Source: a virus
Strand: one strand, 5' to 3'
Virus record (IMG/VR): IMGVR_UViG_3300031688_000142
Location: 1 to 22,682 of that record
Length of the DNA stretch: 22,682 nt
Under the pieces are notes generated by a model that saw nothing but the letters and a program-made list of their open reading frames with translations, was not told where the DNA came from and did no database searches. The number at the start of each line of letters is the position of its first letter. Within the stretch, counting starts at the first letter, position 1. The translations under genes and the position numbers were made by a program. Shown here in pieces: positions 13,606-20,124 of this stretch.

Positions 13606-13765
13606 GTGAGTAAGCTACTTGAACGCTACACTAAAGCCCTATCGAAACCTAACAAGGTTTAATTTCAACACGATAGGCAGAGTTAAACCTTTGGGGTTTA
13701 AAAGTCAGTGTTGGGAAGGCAAGGGATTTCCTTCCCAACTATGAACTAACTAAAACACGACTAAG
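13606..13765 (+). ncRNA. Structured, possibly bistable leader RNA before the Mom-like gene
   Basis: 160 nt without an ORF hold several helices. An outer helix CCTATCG (13638-13644) / CGATAGG (13671-13677) encloses AAACCT / AGGTTT with loop AACA (13645-13660). A second hairpin is TTAAACC / GGTTTAA (13683-13701). A third is a perfect 10-bp stem GTTGGGAAGG / CCTTCCCAAC (13710-13739) that ends 26 nt before the start codon. AGGTTTAA (13655-13662) is also exactly complementary to TTAAACCT (13683-13690); that 8-bp pairing would break the first two hairpins. No T tract follows, so translation control or a stable RNA is more likely than termination. Confidence 0.55.
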
Positions 13766-14695
13766 ATGGAGGTTTTAAAAATAAAAAATTACGAGTGTAA
13801 AGATTGGCTTTTAAATAAACATTATGCTAAAAGGTTGTGTAGTATATCTTATGCGTTCGGGTTATATATAGATAAAGTACTAAGTGGTGTTGTAACGTTT
13901 GGTATGCCCCCTAGTGTTAATCTTGCTGAAAGTATTTGTGGGGTAGATATGAAAAATAAAGTGTTAGAATTAAATAGATTAGTAGTAAATGAGGGTTTAC
14001 CTAAAAACACTCTATCTTTTTTTGTTTCAAATGCAATAAATAAACTAACTAATAATAAAATAATAGTTTCTTTTGCTGACGCTAATATGTTTCACAATGG
14101 TTATATTTACCAAGCAACAAATTTCGTGTACACTGGGTTAAGTTCAAATACCACCAAATTAGTAGATAAAAACGGTGAAGAGTTCCATTTTAGAAATATA
14201 GGTCATTATCAAAAAAATAACAAATTAAATGTGAATTTAATAAAGAGAAGATTAAACGAAGAAAGTATAGATAAAAAACAAATAGCTGAATTTTTACGAG
14301 AGAATAAAAAAGGGATTAGCAATAAAGAATTAGAGAAAATAATTAAGGTAAATAAAACAACTATTGAGCATTGGTTTAGGTTAGATTCAGGATTTAGTTT
14401 CCCAACTATAGAACATTGGATTGAATTACAGAAAGCTTTATCGTTTGATGACACACATAATGATAAAATGATTGCTTTTGAAATGATTGCAGATTCCAAC
14501 GAAATAATAAATAAGTTAGAATTAAAAAAAGTTAATATATTACCAAAGCACAGGTATGTTTACTTTAAAGGAAGTAAAACATTTAAACAGAAGTGTTATA
14601 ATAACTTAAAGCTAAACATAACCAACTACCCTAAAGGAGAAAACAAAAGATACATAAATGTATATAAACCGAAAGTTCAGGGGGTTTTATTTTAA
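13766..14695 (+). CDS. Mom-like DNA modification enzyme with inserted helix-turn-helix
   Basis: A 309-aa protein. Residues 1-125 match the GNAT-fold Mom family, which makes a bulky N6-adenine modification in phage Mu: HYAKR (19-23), YAFGLY...SGVVTFG, ELNRL (68-72), then NTLSFFVSNAINKL and SFADANMFHNGYIYQATNF (102-120). The family's C-terminal signature KHRYVYFKGSK...YPKGENKRY is present at 251-286. Between them sits an extra domain (about 155-235), KKQIAEFLRENKKGISNKEL..., KTTIEHWFRLDSG, SFPTIEHWIELQKALSFDDT, which reads as a helix-turn-helix. The inserted HTH may set target specificity. The gene is distinctly AT-rich against its neighbours. It follows a structured leader RNA and an AACTAAAACACGACTAAGATG start context. 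Confidence 0.7.
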   Translation: MEVLKIKNYECKDWLLNKHYAKRLCSISYAFGLYIDKVLSGVVTFGMPPSVNLAESICGVDMKNKVLELNRLVVNEGLPKNTLSFFVSNAINKLTNNKIIVSFADANMFHNGYIYQATNFVYTGLSSNTTKLVDKNGEEFHFRNIGHYQKNNKLNVNLIKRRLNEESIDKKQIAEFLRENKKGISNKELEKIIKVNKTTIEHWFRLDSGFSFPTIEHWIELQKALSFDDTHNDKMIAFEMIADSNEIINKLELKKVNILPKHRYVYFKGSKTFKQKCYNNLKLNITNYPKGENKRYINVYKPKVQGVLF

Positions 14696-14720
14696 AAAAC
14701 CATAAACTAAGACAAACAAG

Positions 14721-14801
14721 ATGACACAAAAACTATTTATAATTACAACCCTAGTATTAATTATAGCATTTAAGCTATACGATAAATCAGTAAACAGATG
14801 A
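14721..14801 (+). CDS. Micro membrane peptide
   Basis: A 26-aa ORF with one hydrophobic helix (LFIITTLVLIIAFKLY) starting in an AACTAAGACAAACAAGATG leader. Its stop overlaps the next ATG (ATGA). The leader resemblance to other real starts supports translation, but no function is known. Confidence 0.4.
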   Translation: MTQKLFIITTLVLIIAFKLYDKSVNR

Positions 14802-14935
14802 ACAAAGATTTGGAAAAGAAACCTACAGAGATAGCATCAGCTATGTTTGAGAACTGGTTAAATGACTTAGAGGATAAAGAGCAACCTGAAGCTTGTAGTA
14901 TAGACAATGAAGATTGTGAAGCTTGTGGATCGTAG
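14798..14935 (+). CDS. Small acidic Cys-containing protein
   Basis: A 45-aa ORF (MNKDLEKKPTEIASAMFENW... ACSIDNEDCEACGS) with three cysteines at the C-terminus (C-x6-C-x2-C), perhaps a half metal-binding site. ATGA-coupled to the peptide before it; the next gene starts 29 nt before its stop. No family recognised. Confidence 0.45.
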   Translation: MNKDLEKKPTEIASAMFENWLNDLEDKEQPEACSIDNEDCEACGS

Positions 14936-15116
14936 TATAGAAGAGAAGGTATGTGCTAAGATATTAGAACGTGCTGAGATGGGGAAGAACAAATACGGTA
15001 CTACAATGGAACGTACAGACCTATCCGTTACCGAGTGGTTAACTCACGCACAAGAGGAAGCAATGGACTTAGCTATATATTTAGAGAAAATAAAAAGCAT
15101 AGTTGGCAATGAGTAG
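14907..15116 (+). CDS. MazG-like nucleotide pyrophosphohydrolase-type protein
   Basis: A 69-aa protein with the compact phage form of the MazG/dUTPase-like helical fold: ILERAEMGKNKYGTTMERTDLSV (about 19-41) then EWLTHAQEEAMDLAIYLEKI (43-62). The EE..D pair (Glu51, Glu52, Asp55) is the usual Mg2+ site. A role in cleaving unusual or surplus (d)NTPs fits a phage that modifies its DNA, but the short length also allows a non-catalytic variant. It overlaps the upstream ORF by 29 nt and is the last gene before a perfect terminator. Confidence 0.65.
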   Translation: MKIVKLVDRSIEEKVCAKILERAEMGKNKYGTTMERTDLSVTEWLTHAQEEAMDLAIYLEKIKSIVGNE

Positions 15117-15168
15117 CACAATTATTGTATATTAGCAGTAAGAATTTCCACTTCTTAGTTGTTTTGAT

Positions 15169-15203
15169 GGGGGTGAAGGGTCATAGCTTCACCCCCTTTT
15201 TTT
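15169..15203 (+). terminator. Perfect Rho-independent terminator
   Basis: GGGGGTGAAG / CTTCACCCCC, a 10-bp perfect stem around the 8-nt loop GGTCATAG, followed directly by T7. The strongest terminator in the window. Confidence 0.95.
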
Positions 15204-15228
15204 ATAACTAAGATTAAAAACAACTACT

Positions 15229-15393
15229 ATGAGAGGATTAATCAATCACACAATATTAAAAGGCATTAAGAAGGGTGCTAAAGCTCACGTAATAAGAAGA
15301 TACCTTTCTATATACTACAGAATTAAAATAGGACACAGAGCGTTCATTACAAGGTATGGAACAATTAAAAAACGTTATAGCAGCACGCTATAG
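15229..15393 (+). CDS. Small very basic protein
   Basis: A 54-aa Lys/Arg-rich protein (MRGLINHTILKGIKKGAKAHVIRRY..., KIGHRAFITRYGTIKKRYSSTL) after an AACTAAGATT leader. It overlaps the sigma-like gene by 38 nt. Composition suits nucleic-acid binding. No family recognised; the long overlap leaves some doubt. Confidence 0.45.
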   Translation: MRGLINHTILKGIKKGAKAHVIRRYLSIYYRIKIGHRAFITRYGTIKKRYSSTL

Positions 15394-15883
15394 CGAAGTA
15401 AGTAATATAGCTCTTAAAGTAACTAAGGGTAATAGGGAAGATGCACAAGATCTCACACAAGAGGTTTATCTTATAATGCTCGAATATGACCAAAGCAAAC
15501 TACTACAAATAGTGAGCAATGGTCATTTATTGTTTTGGGTAACAAGGGTAATGATGAACCAGTACCAATCTTCTAAGGCTTCATCTTTCAAGAAGAAGCA
15601 CAAACCTTTACCGATAGACGAGAATGCAATCATAAGCACTCTAAGAGCTGAGAACATCAATGAAGTAATCGAGGAGGATTTAGAATACTATCGTAAGTTA
15701 GACTTAATCAATAGGTCAATGGAGGATTTACACTTCTACGATAAGACTCTATTCAAAGTATACTACGAATCAGACCATACTATCAGAAGTTTAGCACAAG
15801 CTACAGGTATAAGTACAACCTCAATCTTCTTAACTATCAAGAAGGTTAGAAACTATATCAAAGATGAAGTTAAAAACAAGTAG
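15356..15883 (+). CDS. Sigma-70-family-like transcription factor
   Basis: A 175-aa protein. Residues 26-70 carry a region-2-like segment, NREDAQDLTQEVYLIMLEYD...LLFWVTRVMMNQYQS, close to the ECF pattern 'G...DAeDltQevfl...w...i..n...d..R'. Residues 126-170 carry a region-4 helix-turn-helix (FYDKTLFKVYYESDHTIRSLAQATGISTTSIFLTIKKVRNYIKD). Such phage factors redirect host RNA polymerase to middle or late promoters. Candidate targets are the AT-rich motif at 366 and 20664, but this link is inference. A sigma-like HTH regulator without polymerase binding cannot be excluded. Confidence 0.7.
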   Translation: MEQLKNVIAARYSEVSNIALKVTKGNREDAQDLTQEVYLIMLEYDQSKLLQIVSNGHLLFWVTRVMMNQYQSSKASSFKKKHKPLPIDENAIISTLRAENINEVIEEDLEYYRKLDLINRSMEDLHFYDKTLFKVYYESDHTIRSLAQATGISTTSIFLTIKKVRNYIKDEVKNK

Positions 15884-16244
15884 CAGAACTTATCAGGAGC
15901 GAATGAGCATCTGTAAAGTATGTCCTCACTTCCGAAAGTCAGTAAGTCAGTGTAAAAAATGTGGTTGCTTTATGAAAATCAAAGCACAAATAGCATTCAC
16001 TAAATGCCCAGTAGGTAAATGGGAAAGAGAGAACGACTTAACAACCGACCAACTAAGTATATTGAAACGATTACTAAAACAAATCGGTTCAGATAAGATT
16101 AGCAGAGAGGGGAATGTAGGAATTACAAACCTATACAATGAGATATTCGGAATGAATAAGAAGGTTTCGAGTTGTGGCACTTGTGTTGCACAGACAATAA
16201 AAGAATTAAAGGAAGTAATGAGTAGCTATGAAGATAGAGAATAG
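15864..16244 (+). CDS. Zinc-binding phage protein
   Basis: A 126-aa protein starting inside the sigma-like gene (20-nt overlap). A cysteine cluster C17-x2-C20 ... C30-x2-C33-x-C35 ... C48 (SICKVC, QCKKCGCFM, KCPVGKW) is a DUF6171-like zinc ribbon; a second C104-x2-C107 pair lies near the C-terminus. No enzymatic motif is visible. Adjacency to the sigma-like gene suggests a transcription-related partner, though this family also occurs beside packaging genes. Confidence 0.65.
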   Translation: MKLKTSSRTYQERMSICKVCPHFRKSVSQCKKCGCFMKIKAQIAFTKCPVGKWERENDLTTDQLSILKRLLKQIGSDKISREGNVGITNLYNEIFGMNKKVSSCGTCVAQTIKELKEVMSSYEDRE

Positions 16245-16677
16245 AAGAATATCAGAGTTAAAGTTTGCAGAGTATAATCCACGAACGATTAATAAGAAGC
16301 AATTCAAGGATTTAAAAGCAAGTTTAAAGAAGTACAGTTTAATTGATCCAATCATTATAAACTCTTCTAAGGATAGAGAGAATATTATCATAGGAGGGCA
16401 TCAACGCTCTCGTGCTTGGCTTGAGTTAGGGAATGACACAATACTATGCGTAGTTCTGGACTTATCTTTAGCTGACGAAATGGAGCTTAATTTACGCTTG
16501 AATAAAAACGGAGGTAAATTTGATGATGATTTACTATTGAATTACTTTGATGAGGATTTACTATTCGAAGTAGGGTTTACTGTAAACGACTTAAACATCA
16601 ACTTAGATAAGTACGAAGATAATACATTAGCAGAAGAAACTAAGAACGTATGTGAGTGTTGTGGCGAACCTCTATAA
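16228..16677 (+). CDS. ParB-like (ParB/Srx fold) protein with zinc tail
   Basis: A 149-aa protein: ISELKFAEYNPRTINKKQF (8-26), a helix-rich core and IIGGHQRSRAWLELG (about 54-68), the GGHQR box typical of ParB/sulfiredoxin-fold proteins in phages. A Cys-rich end (C142, C144, C145) could hold metal. ParB-fold domains are often fused in front of DNA methyltransferases; here the domain is a separate gene just ahead of one. Possible roles are DNA binding or nuclease and NTPase activity. It overlaps the zinc protein by 17 nt. Confidence 0.75.
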   Translation: MKIENRRISELKFAEYNPRTINKKQFKDLKASLKKYSLIDPIIINSSKDRENIIIGGHQRSRAWLELGNDTILCVVLDLSLADEMELNLRLNKNGGKFDDDLLLNYFDEDLLFEVGFTVNDLNINLDKYEDNTLAEETKNVCECCGEPL

Positions 16678-16696
16678 ATTTAGACACTATCTACTA

Positions 16697-16753
16697 ATGG
16701 GTTTATTCGGTGCTATAATATTCAGCATTACATTAATACTATTAACGACATGA
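16697..16753 (+). CDS. Possible 18-aa hydrophobic peptide between ParB-like and MTase genes
   Basis: MGLFGAIIFSITLILLTT, all hydrophobic, ending in ATGA overlap with the MTase start at 16750. The frame is also open upstream to GTG 16661 (30 codons), overlapping the ParB-like gene. A coupling peptide or micro membrane protein; real translation is uncertain. Confidence 0.25.
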   Translation: MGLFGAIIFSITLILLTT

Positions 16754-17496
16754 TTGAATTACATAAAGGAGATTGCTTACAAGTTATGAAGGGTATTCCT
16801 TCAGGTAGTGTAGATGCAATCATTACAGACCCACCGTACGGAACAACTGCGTGTAAGTGGGATTCAGTTATAGACTTTACTTTAATGTGGGAACAACTGA
16901 ATAGAATCATTAAACCGAACGGTGCTATTGTATTATTTGGAAGTGAACCTTTTAGTTCTGCTTTACGCATGAGTAACATAAAAAATTATAAGTACGATTG
17001 GAAGTGGGATAAAGTAAACTCTGGAAGCTTTGCAGTTGCTAAATATAGACCATTAACAGTTTTTGAAGATATTATTATTTTTGGTAAAGGCAGAATTAAT
17101 TATTACCCTATAATGGAATTAGCAGAAGATAAAAATAAACGACCAAGAAACGGAGAATATAAGCGTAAAAAAGATAATAGTAATGGAATGGGAAGTGGAG
17201 TATTTAAAAGCTCAAAAAAACATAATGAAAATTTAAGGTTTCCTAAAAACAGGCTTGTATATAATAAAAATAAAGGAGAATTAAACGCTATAAATAGAAT
17301 ACACCCAACACAAAAACCAGTATCACTTATGGAGTACTTAATTAAAACCTACACCAACGAAAATGAAACTGTTTTAGATTTTACAATGGGTTCAGGTAGT
17401 ACAGGAGTAGCAGCAAAGAATACCAACAGAAGCTTCATAGGTATTGAACAAGATGAGAAGTACTTCAATATAGCGAAGGATAGAATCAATGCGTAA
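16750..17496 (+). CDS. DNA amino-methyltransferase (N6-adenine or N4-cytosine), DPPY type
   Basis: A 248-aa beta-class amino-MTase: catalytic motif IV DPPYGTTACKWDSV near the N-terminus (DPPY 27-30), then the target-recognition segment (about 95-185), and the S-adenosylmethionine-binding motif I near the C-terminus (VLDFTMGSGSTG, 208-219, preceded by HPTQKPV). DPPY usually means N6-adenine, and GTTACKWDS is a common variant in phages. The recognition segment (17040-17340) is more A-rich than its flanks. It is coupled to the HNH gene by an 8-nt overlap and preceded by a ParB-like gene, so the three form a module. No classical restriction partner is seen. Confidence 0.85.
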   Translation: MIELHKGDCLQVMKGIPSGSVDAIITDPPYGTTACKWDSVIDFTLMWEQLNRIIKPNGAIVLFGSEPFSSALRMSNIKNYKYDWKWDKVNSGSFAVAKYRPLTVFEDIIIFGKGRINYYPIMELAEDKNKRPRNGEYKRKKDNSNGMGSGVFKSSKKHNENLRFPKNRLVYNKNKGELNAINRIHPTQKPVSLMEYLIKTYTNENETVLDFTMGSGSTGVAAKNTNRSFIGIEQDEKYFNIAKDRINA

Positions 17497-17755
17497 GCAC
17501 ACTAAAATATACTTAGAGTTCTTTAACTTTGATGAGTGCGATTATATACCATGTGAAGTATGTTCATCTCCTGCACAAGACATACATCACATCGAGGCTC
17601 GTGGCATGGGAGGGAGTAAAGTAAAGGATTACATCGGTAACCTACAAGCGGTGTGTAGACCTTGCCATATTAGATACGGAGATAAGAAGCAATACAAAGA
17701 AATGTTAATCGAAATCCATATGAACTACATGGATAAATACGGAAAACTACAATAA
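17489..17755 (+). CDS. HNH-type zinc endonuclease
   Basis: An 88-aa protein: C22-x2-C25 (PCEVCS), DIHHIEARGMGGS (31-43, catalytic His33/His34), N51 in GNLQAVCRPCH and C56-x2-C59, with H60 directly after. The layout is a zinc-supported beta-beta-alpha metal nuclease. Small HNH proteins near terminase genes often help packaging, while pairing with a MTase suggests a restriction-type or repair role; the downstream terminase favours a packaging or recombination role. It starts 8 nt inside the MTase. Confidence 0.8.
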   Translation: MRKHTKIYLEFFNFDECDYIPCEVCSSPAQDIHHIEARGMGGSKVKDYIGNLQAVCRPCHIRYGDKKQYKEMLIEIHMNYMDKYGKLQ

Positions 17756-17756
17756 G

Positions 17757-17921
17757 ATGGAACAACCAAAAAACGAAGGAAGTTATGTGTGTAGAATGAG
17801 TAACGGCTACATCAAGTTATGCTACTACACAGGTACAGAATGGTTAGATATGTGGGAAACTACATTGAAAGGTGAAGTAATTAGATGGATGGAAATCCCT
17901 AACGAACTAAAACAATACTAA
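17757..17921 (+). CDS. DUF551-like small protein
   Basis: A 54-aa protein beginning one base after the HNH stop in a TAAGATG context. Pattern W/G-rich: GSYVCRMSNGYIKL, YYTGTEWLDMWE, then GEVIRWMEIPNELKQY; the end 'g.Vt.WMeiP' is the DUF551 hallmark. DUF551 proteins are common phage and host-encoded proteins of unknown role. The DNA encoding its C-terminus doubles as the AACTAAAACAATACTAAGATG leader of the next gene. Confidence 0.6.
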   Translation: MEQPKNEGSYVCRMSNGYIKLCYYTGTEWLDMWETTLKGEVIRWMEIPNELKQY

Positions 17922-17922
17922 G

Positions 17923-18120
17923 ATGAATGAATCACAAACGATAACTTTAGACATTTCAGATAGCGACCTTAAATCACAAGTTGAGAGGTATGCTAAACAA
18001 AGAGGTGTAGAGGAGCTAGAAAATGTCATAGATATGATTGACAGTATGTATGATGGTTTTATTGTGGAGGAAATTGCAAAAGCATTGAATCAAAGAATCA
18101 AAGAACTAAAACAAGAGTAA
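17923..18120 (+). CDS. Small helical acidic protein
   Basis: A 65-aa protein (MNESQTITLDISDSDLKSQVERYAKQRGVEELENVIDMIDSMYDG...) with an ACTAAGATG start box. Amphipathic helices suggest an oligomeric partner-binding protein. No family recognised. Confidence 0.65.
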   Translation: MNESQTITLDISDSDLKSQVERYAKQRGVEELENVIDMIDSMYDGFIVEEIAKALNQRIKELKQE

Positions 18121-18151
18121 AGACCTTCTCAATTAATATAGGCGTTAGATT

Positions 18152-18262
18152 ATGTTAGATAAATACATCAAAGAAATTGCAGAGAATTATGCTTTGCACT
18201 GTTTAGACACAACAAATGACACATCAAAGAGATTGTCGTTTAATGATTTTGTTAACCGTTAG
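18152..18262 (+). CDS. Possible 36-aa protein
   Basis: MLDKYIKEIAENYALHCLD... SFNDFVNR. It lacks the recurring start leader but fills the gap between a gene and a hairpin. Short and unfamiliar; coding status is uncertain. Confidence 0.35.
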   Translation: MLDKYIKEIAENYALHCLDTTNDTSKRLSFNDFVNR

Positions 18263-18279
18263 TCGTTAACTATTAATTA

Positions 18280-18306
18280 AAGTAGGCGGATAACTTCCGC
18301 TTACTT
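18280..18306 (+). other. Strong hairpin between small genes
   Basis: AAGTAGGCGGA / TCCGCTTACTT, an 11-bp stem with one G-U pair and the loop TAACT, without a T tract. It sits 15 nt before an ATG (18321) and could control that start, stabilise the mRNA or act as a weak terminator. A near-palindromic GTTAAC pair (18251-18256 and 18265-18270) lies just upstream. Confidence 0.5.
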
Positions 18307-18320
18307 AAAACAAGACTAAG

Positions 18321-18413
18321 ATGAAGAAGAAAAATAACTTGTTTGAATGGTGCGTAGCTTCAATATTGGCAACGGGGGTGTTTTATTTGGCGATACTATT
18401 TTTAAACAACTAA
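18321..18413 (+). CDS. Micro membrane protein before terminase
   Basis: A 30-aa ORF with one hydrophobic helix (WCVASILATGVFYLAILFL), a basic N-terminus (MKKKNN) and an AAAACAAGACTAAGATG leader identical to that of the next gene, which supports translation. Function unknown. Confidence 0.5.
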   Translation: MKKKNNLFEWCVASILATGVFYLAILFLNN

Positions 18414-18425
18414 AACAAGACTAAG

Positions 18426-18785
18426 ATGGAAGAGAGAAAAGAGCAAAACAGAACAAAATTAGCTAAAGTACAGATGCTTAAAGCATTAGAGAAAACACTT
18501 GGAATTGTTACAGGTGCTTTAAAGATTGCAGAGATAACTAGAACGACCTACTACTCTTGGTTAAAGGCAGATGAGGAGTTTGCTGCTAAGGTTAAGGCAA
18601 TGGATAACTTAGTATTAGACTTTGCTGAGAGTAGCTTAATGAAGCAGATTAAAGAGGGTAATCATTCAAGTACTCAATTCCTTCTTAAGAATAAAGGAAA
18701 GGTAAGAGGGTACGGCGATAAGTTAGATATTACCAGTAACGATGAAACGATTAAAATACATATAGACCTTGGAAATAAGTCCTGA
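18426..18785 (+). CDS. Terminase small subunit
   Basis: A 119-aa protein with the N-terminal DNA-recognition HTH (about 20-60: LEKTLGIVTGALKIAEITRTTYYSWLKADEEF), the region by which small terminases pick packaging sites, then a central oligomerisation helix (AMDNLVLDFAESSLMKQIKEG) and NHSSTQFLLKNKGKVRGYGDKL (about 79-99), the usual end pattern. It is directly followed by the large subunit with a 17-nt overlap. Leader AACTAAAACAAGACTAAGATG. Confidence 0.8.
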   Translation: MEERKEQNRTKLAKVQMLKALEKTLGIVTGALKIAEITRTTYYSWLKADEEFAAKVKAMDNLVLDFAESSLMKQIKEGNHSSTQFLLKNKGKVRGYGDKLDITSNDETIKIHIDLGNKS

Positions 18786-20079
18786 ATTTACGAGTAAGCA
18801 GAGGGATTGTTTAAGATTCCTATTCGATGACTACACAAACGAGGTTCTATTTGGTGGTGCTGCAGGTGGTGGTAAGTCTTGGGTAGGTTCTGCTTGGCTT
18901 GTTACTATGTGTTTACGTTATCCTAAGACTCGTTATCTTATGGGAAGGTCTAAGTTAGACGCATTAAAGAAGACTACGTTAAACACATTCTTTGAGGTGT
19001 GTGGTGCTTGGGGTTTAAAGAGTGGAGAACATTATACTTTCAACGGATCGAGTAACATCGTTACATTTAAGAACGGTTCAGAGATTATACTTAAAGATTT
19101 ATTCTTATATCCTTCAGATAGAAACTTCGATAGTCTTGGTTCATTAGAGATTACAGGTGCATTCATTGATGAGGTAAACCAAGTAACATACAAAGCAGTC
19201 AATGTAGTTCAGTCTAGGATTAGATATAAGTTAGACGATTACGGAATCATTCCAAAGCTTCTAATGACTTGCAACCCTGCTAAGAATTGGGTGTATACTG
19301 AATACTATAAACCTGCACAGTTAGGTGCACTTAAAACCTATCGTAAGTTTATACCTTCTCTAGTAACAGATAATCAATTCATCTCTAAACATTATGAGAA
19401 GCAACTATCTAAACTAGATGAAGTTTCTAAGCAACGTCTACTATTTGGAAACTGGGAATATGACGCATCAAGCGATTCACTTATTAACTACGATAGTATA
19501 TTAAACTTATTCGATAACAAAGGAGCAGAGGGAGAGAAGTATATCAGTTGTGACGTTGCTCGTATGGGAGAGGATAAGTCTGTAGTGATGTTATTCGAAG
19601 GGTTACACGTGGTAATGATTAAGACATTCGATAAGAATACAATCACAGAATTAGCTGAATACATTAGAGAGTTGCAAAAGAACCACCAAGTAAAGTTATC
19701 TAACATCATTGTCGATAGTGATGGTGTCGGTGGTGGGCTGCAAGATGTACTAAGGTGTAAAGGATTCATCAACAACGCATCACCAATTAAGAAAGAGAAC
19801 TTTCAGAACCTTAAAACACAATGCTATTACAAACTAGCAGACTTAATTAATAAAGGACAGATAGGTATCACTATTAGAGATGTAGACACACGCAAACACA
19901 TTACAGAAGAATTAGAGCAGGTTAGAACTAAGGATATAGATAAGGACGGTAAACTTAAGATAGTACCTAAAGATGTGGTTAAATCTGTGATAGGTCGTTC
20001 TCCTGATTACTCCGATGCTTTAGCTATGAGAATGTTTTATGAGTTACGTTCTAAGGTTGGAAGGTATGCAGTTAGGTAG
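18769..20079 (+). CDS. Terminase large subunit (packaging ATPase/nuclease), TTG start
   Basis: A 436-aa TerL that powers DNA translocation and cuts concatemers. ATPase: Walker A GGAAGGGKS (29-37), Walker B FIDE (132-135), coupling motif TCNP (167-170). RNase H-like nuclease: Asp262 and Asp269 (CDVARMGEDKS), Asp316 and Asp318 (IIVDSDGVGGG), and Asp413/Asp416 (RSPDYSDAL). The only possible start upstream of Walker A is TTG 18769: a stop codon (TAG 18763) lies just upstream in frame and the next in-frame ATG is beyond Walker A. The TTG overlaps the small-subunit 3' end by 17 nt, giving coupling. Confidence 0.95.
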   Translation: MEISPEFTSKQRDCLRFLFDDYTNEVLFGGAAGGGKSWVGSAWLVTMCLRYPKTRYLMGRSKLDALKKTTLNTFFEVCGAWGLKSGEHYTFNGSSNIVTFKNGSEIILKDLFLYPSDRNFDSLGSLEITGAFIDEVNQVTYKAVNVVQSRIRYKLDDYGIIPKLLMTCNPAKNWVYTEYYKPAQLGALKTYRKFIPSLVTDNQFISKHYEKQLSKLDEVSKQRLLFGNWEYDASSDSLINYDSILNLFDNKGAEGEKYISCDVARMGEDKSVVMLFEGLHVVMIKTFDKNTITELAEYIRELQKNHQVKLSNIIVDSDGVGGGLQDVLRCKGFINNASPIKKENFQNLKTQCYYKLADLINKGQIGITIRDVDTRKHITEELEQVRTKDIDKDGKLKIVPKDVVKSVIGRSPDYSDALAMRMFYELRSKVGRYAVR

Positions 20080-20084
20080 ACTAA

Positions 20085-20103
20085 TATATTTGTTGTATGT
20101 TTG
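20085..20103 (+). promoter_or_regulatory. Tandem Bacteroidota -7 boxes
   Basis: TATATTTG (20085-20092) and TATGTTTG (20096-20103) both match TAnnTTTG and lie before the gene starting at 20125; a good -33 box is not seen. Two overlapping starts are possible. Confidence 0.55.
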
Positions 20104-20124
20104 TGGAAACAAAACAAAACTAAG

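Noticed and set aside
13606-13765. tRNA or CRISPR-like array in the structured stretch
   Set aside because: No acceptor stem, CCA or cloverleaf, and no regularly spaced repeats; the helices form a local leader structure.
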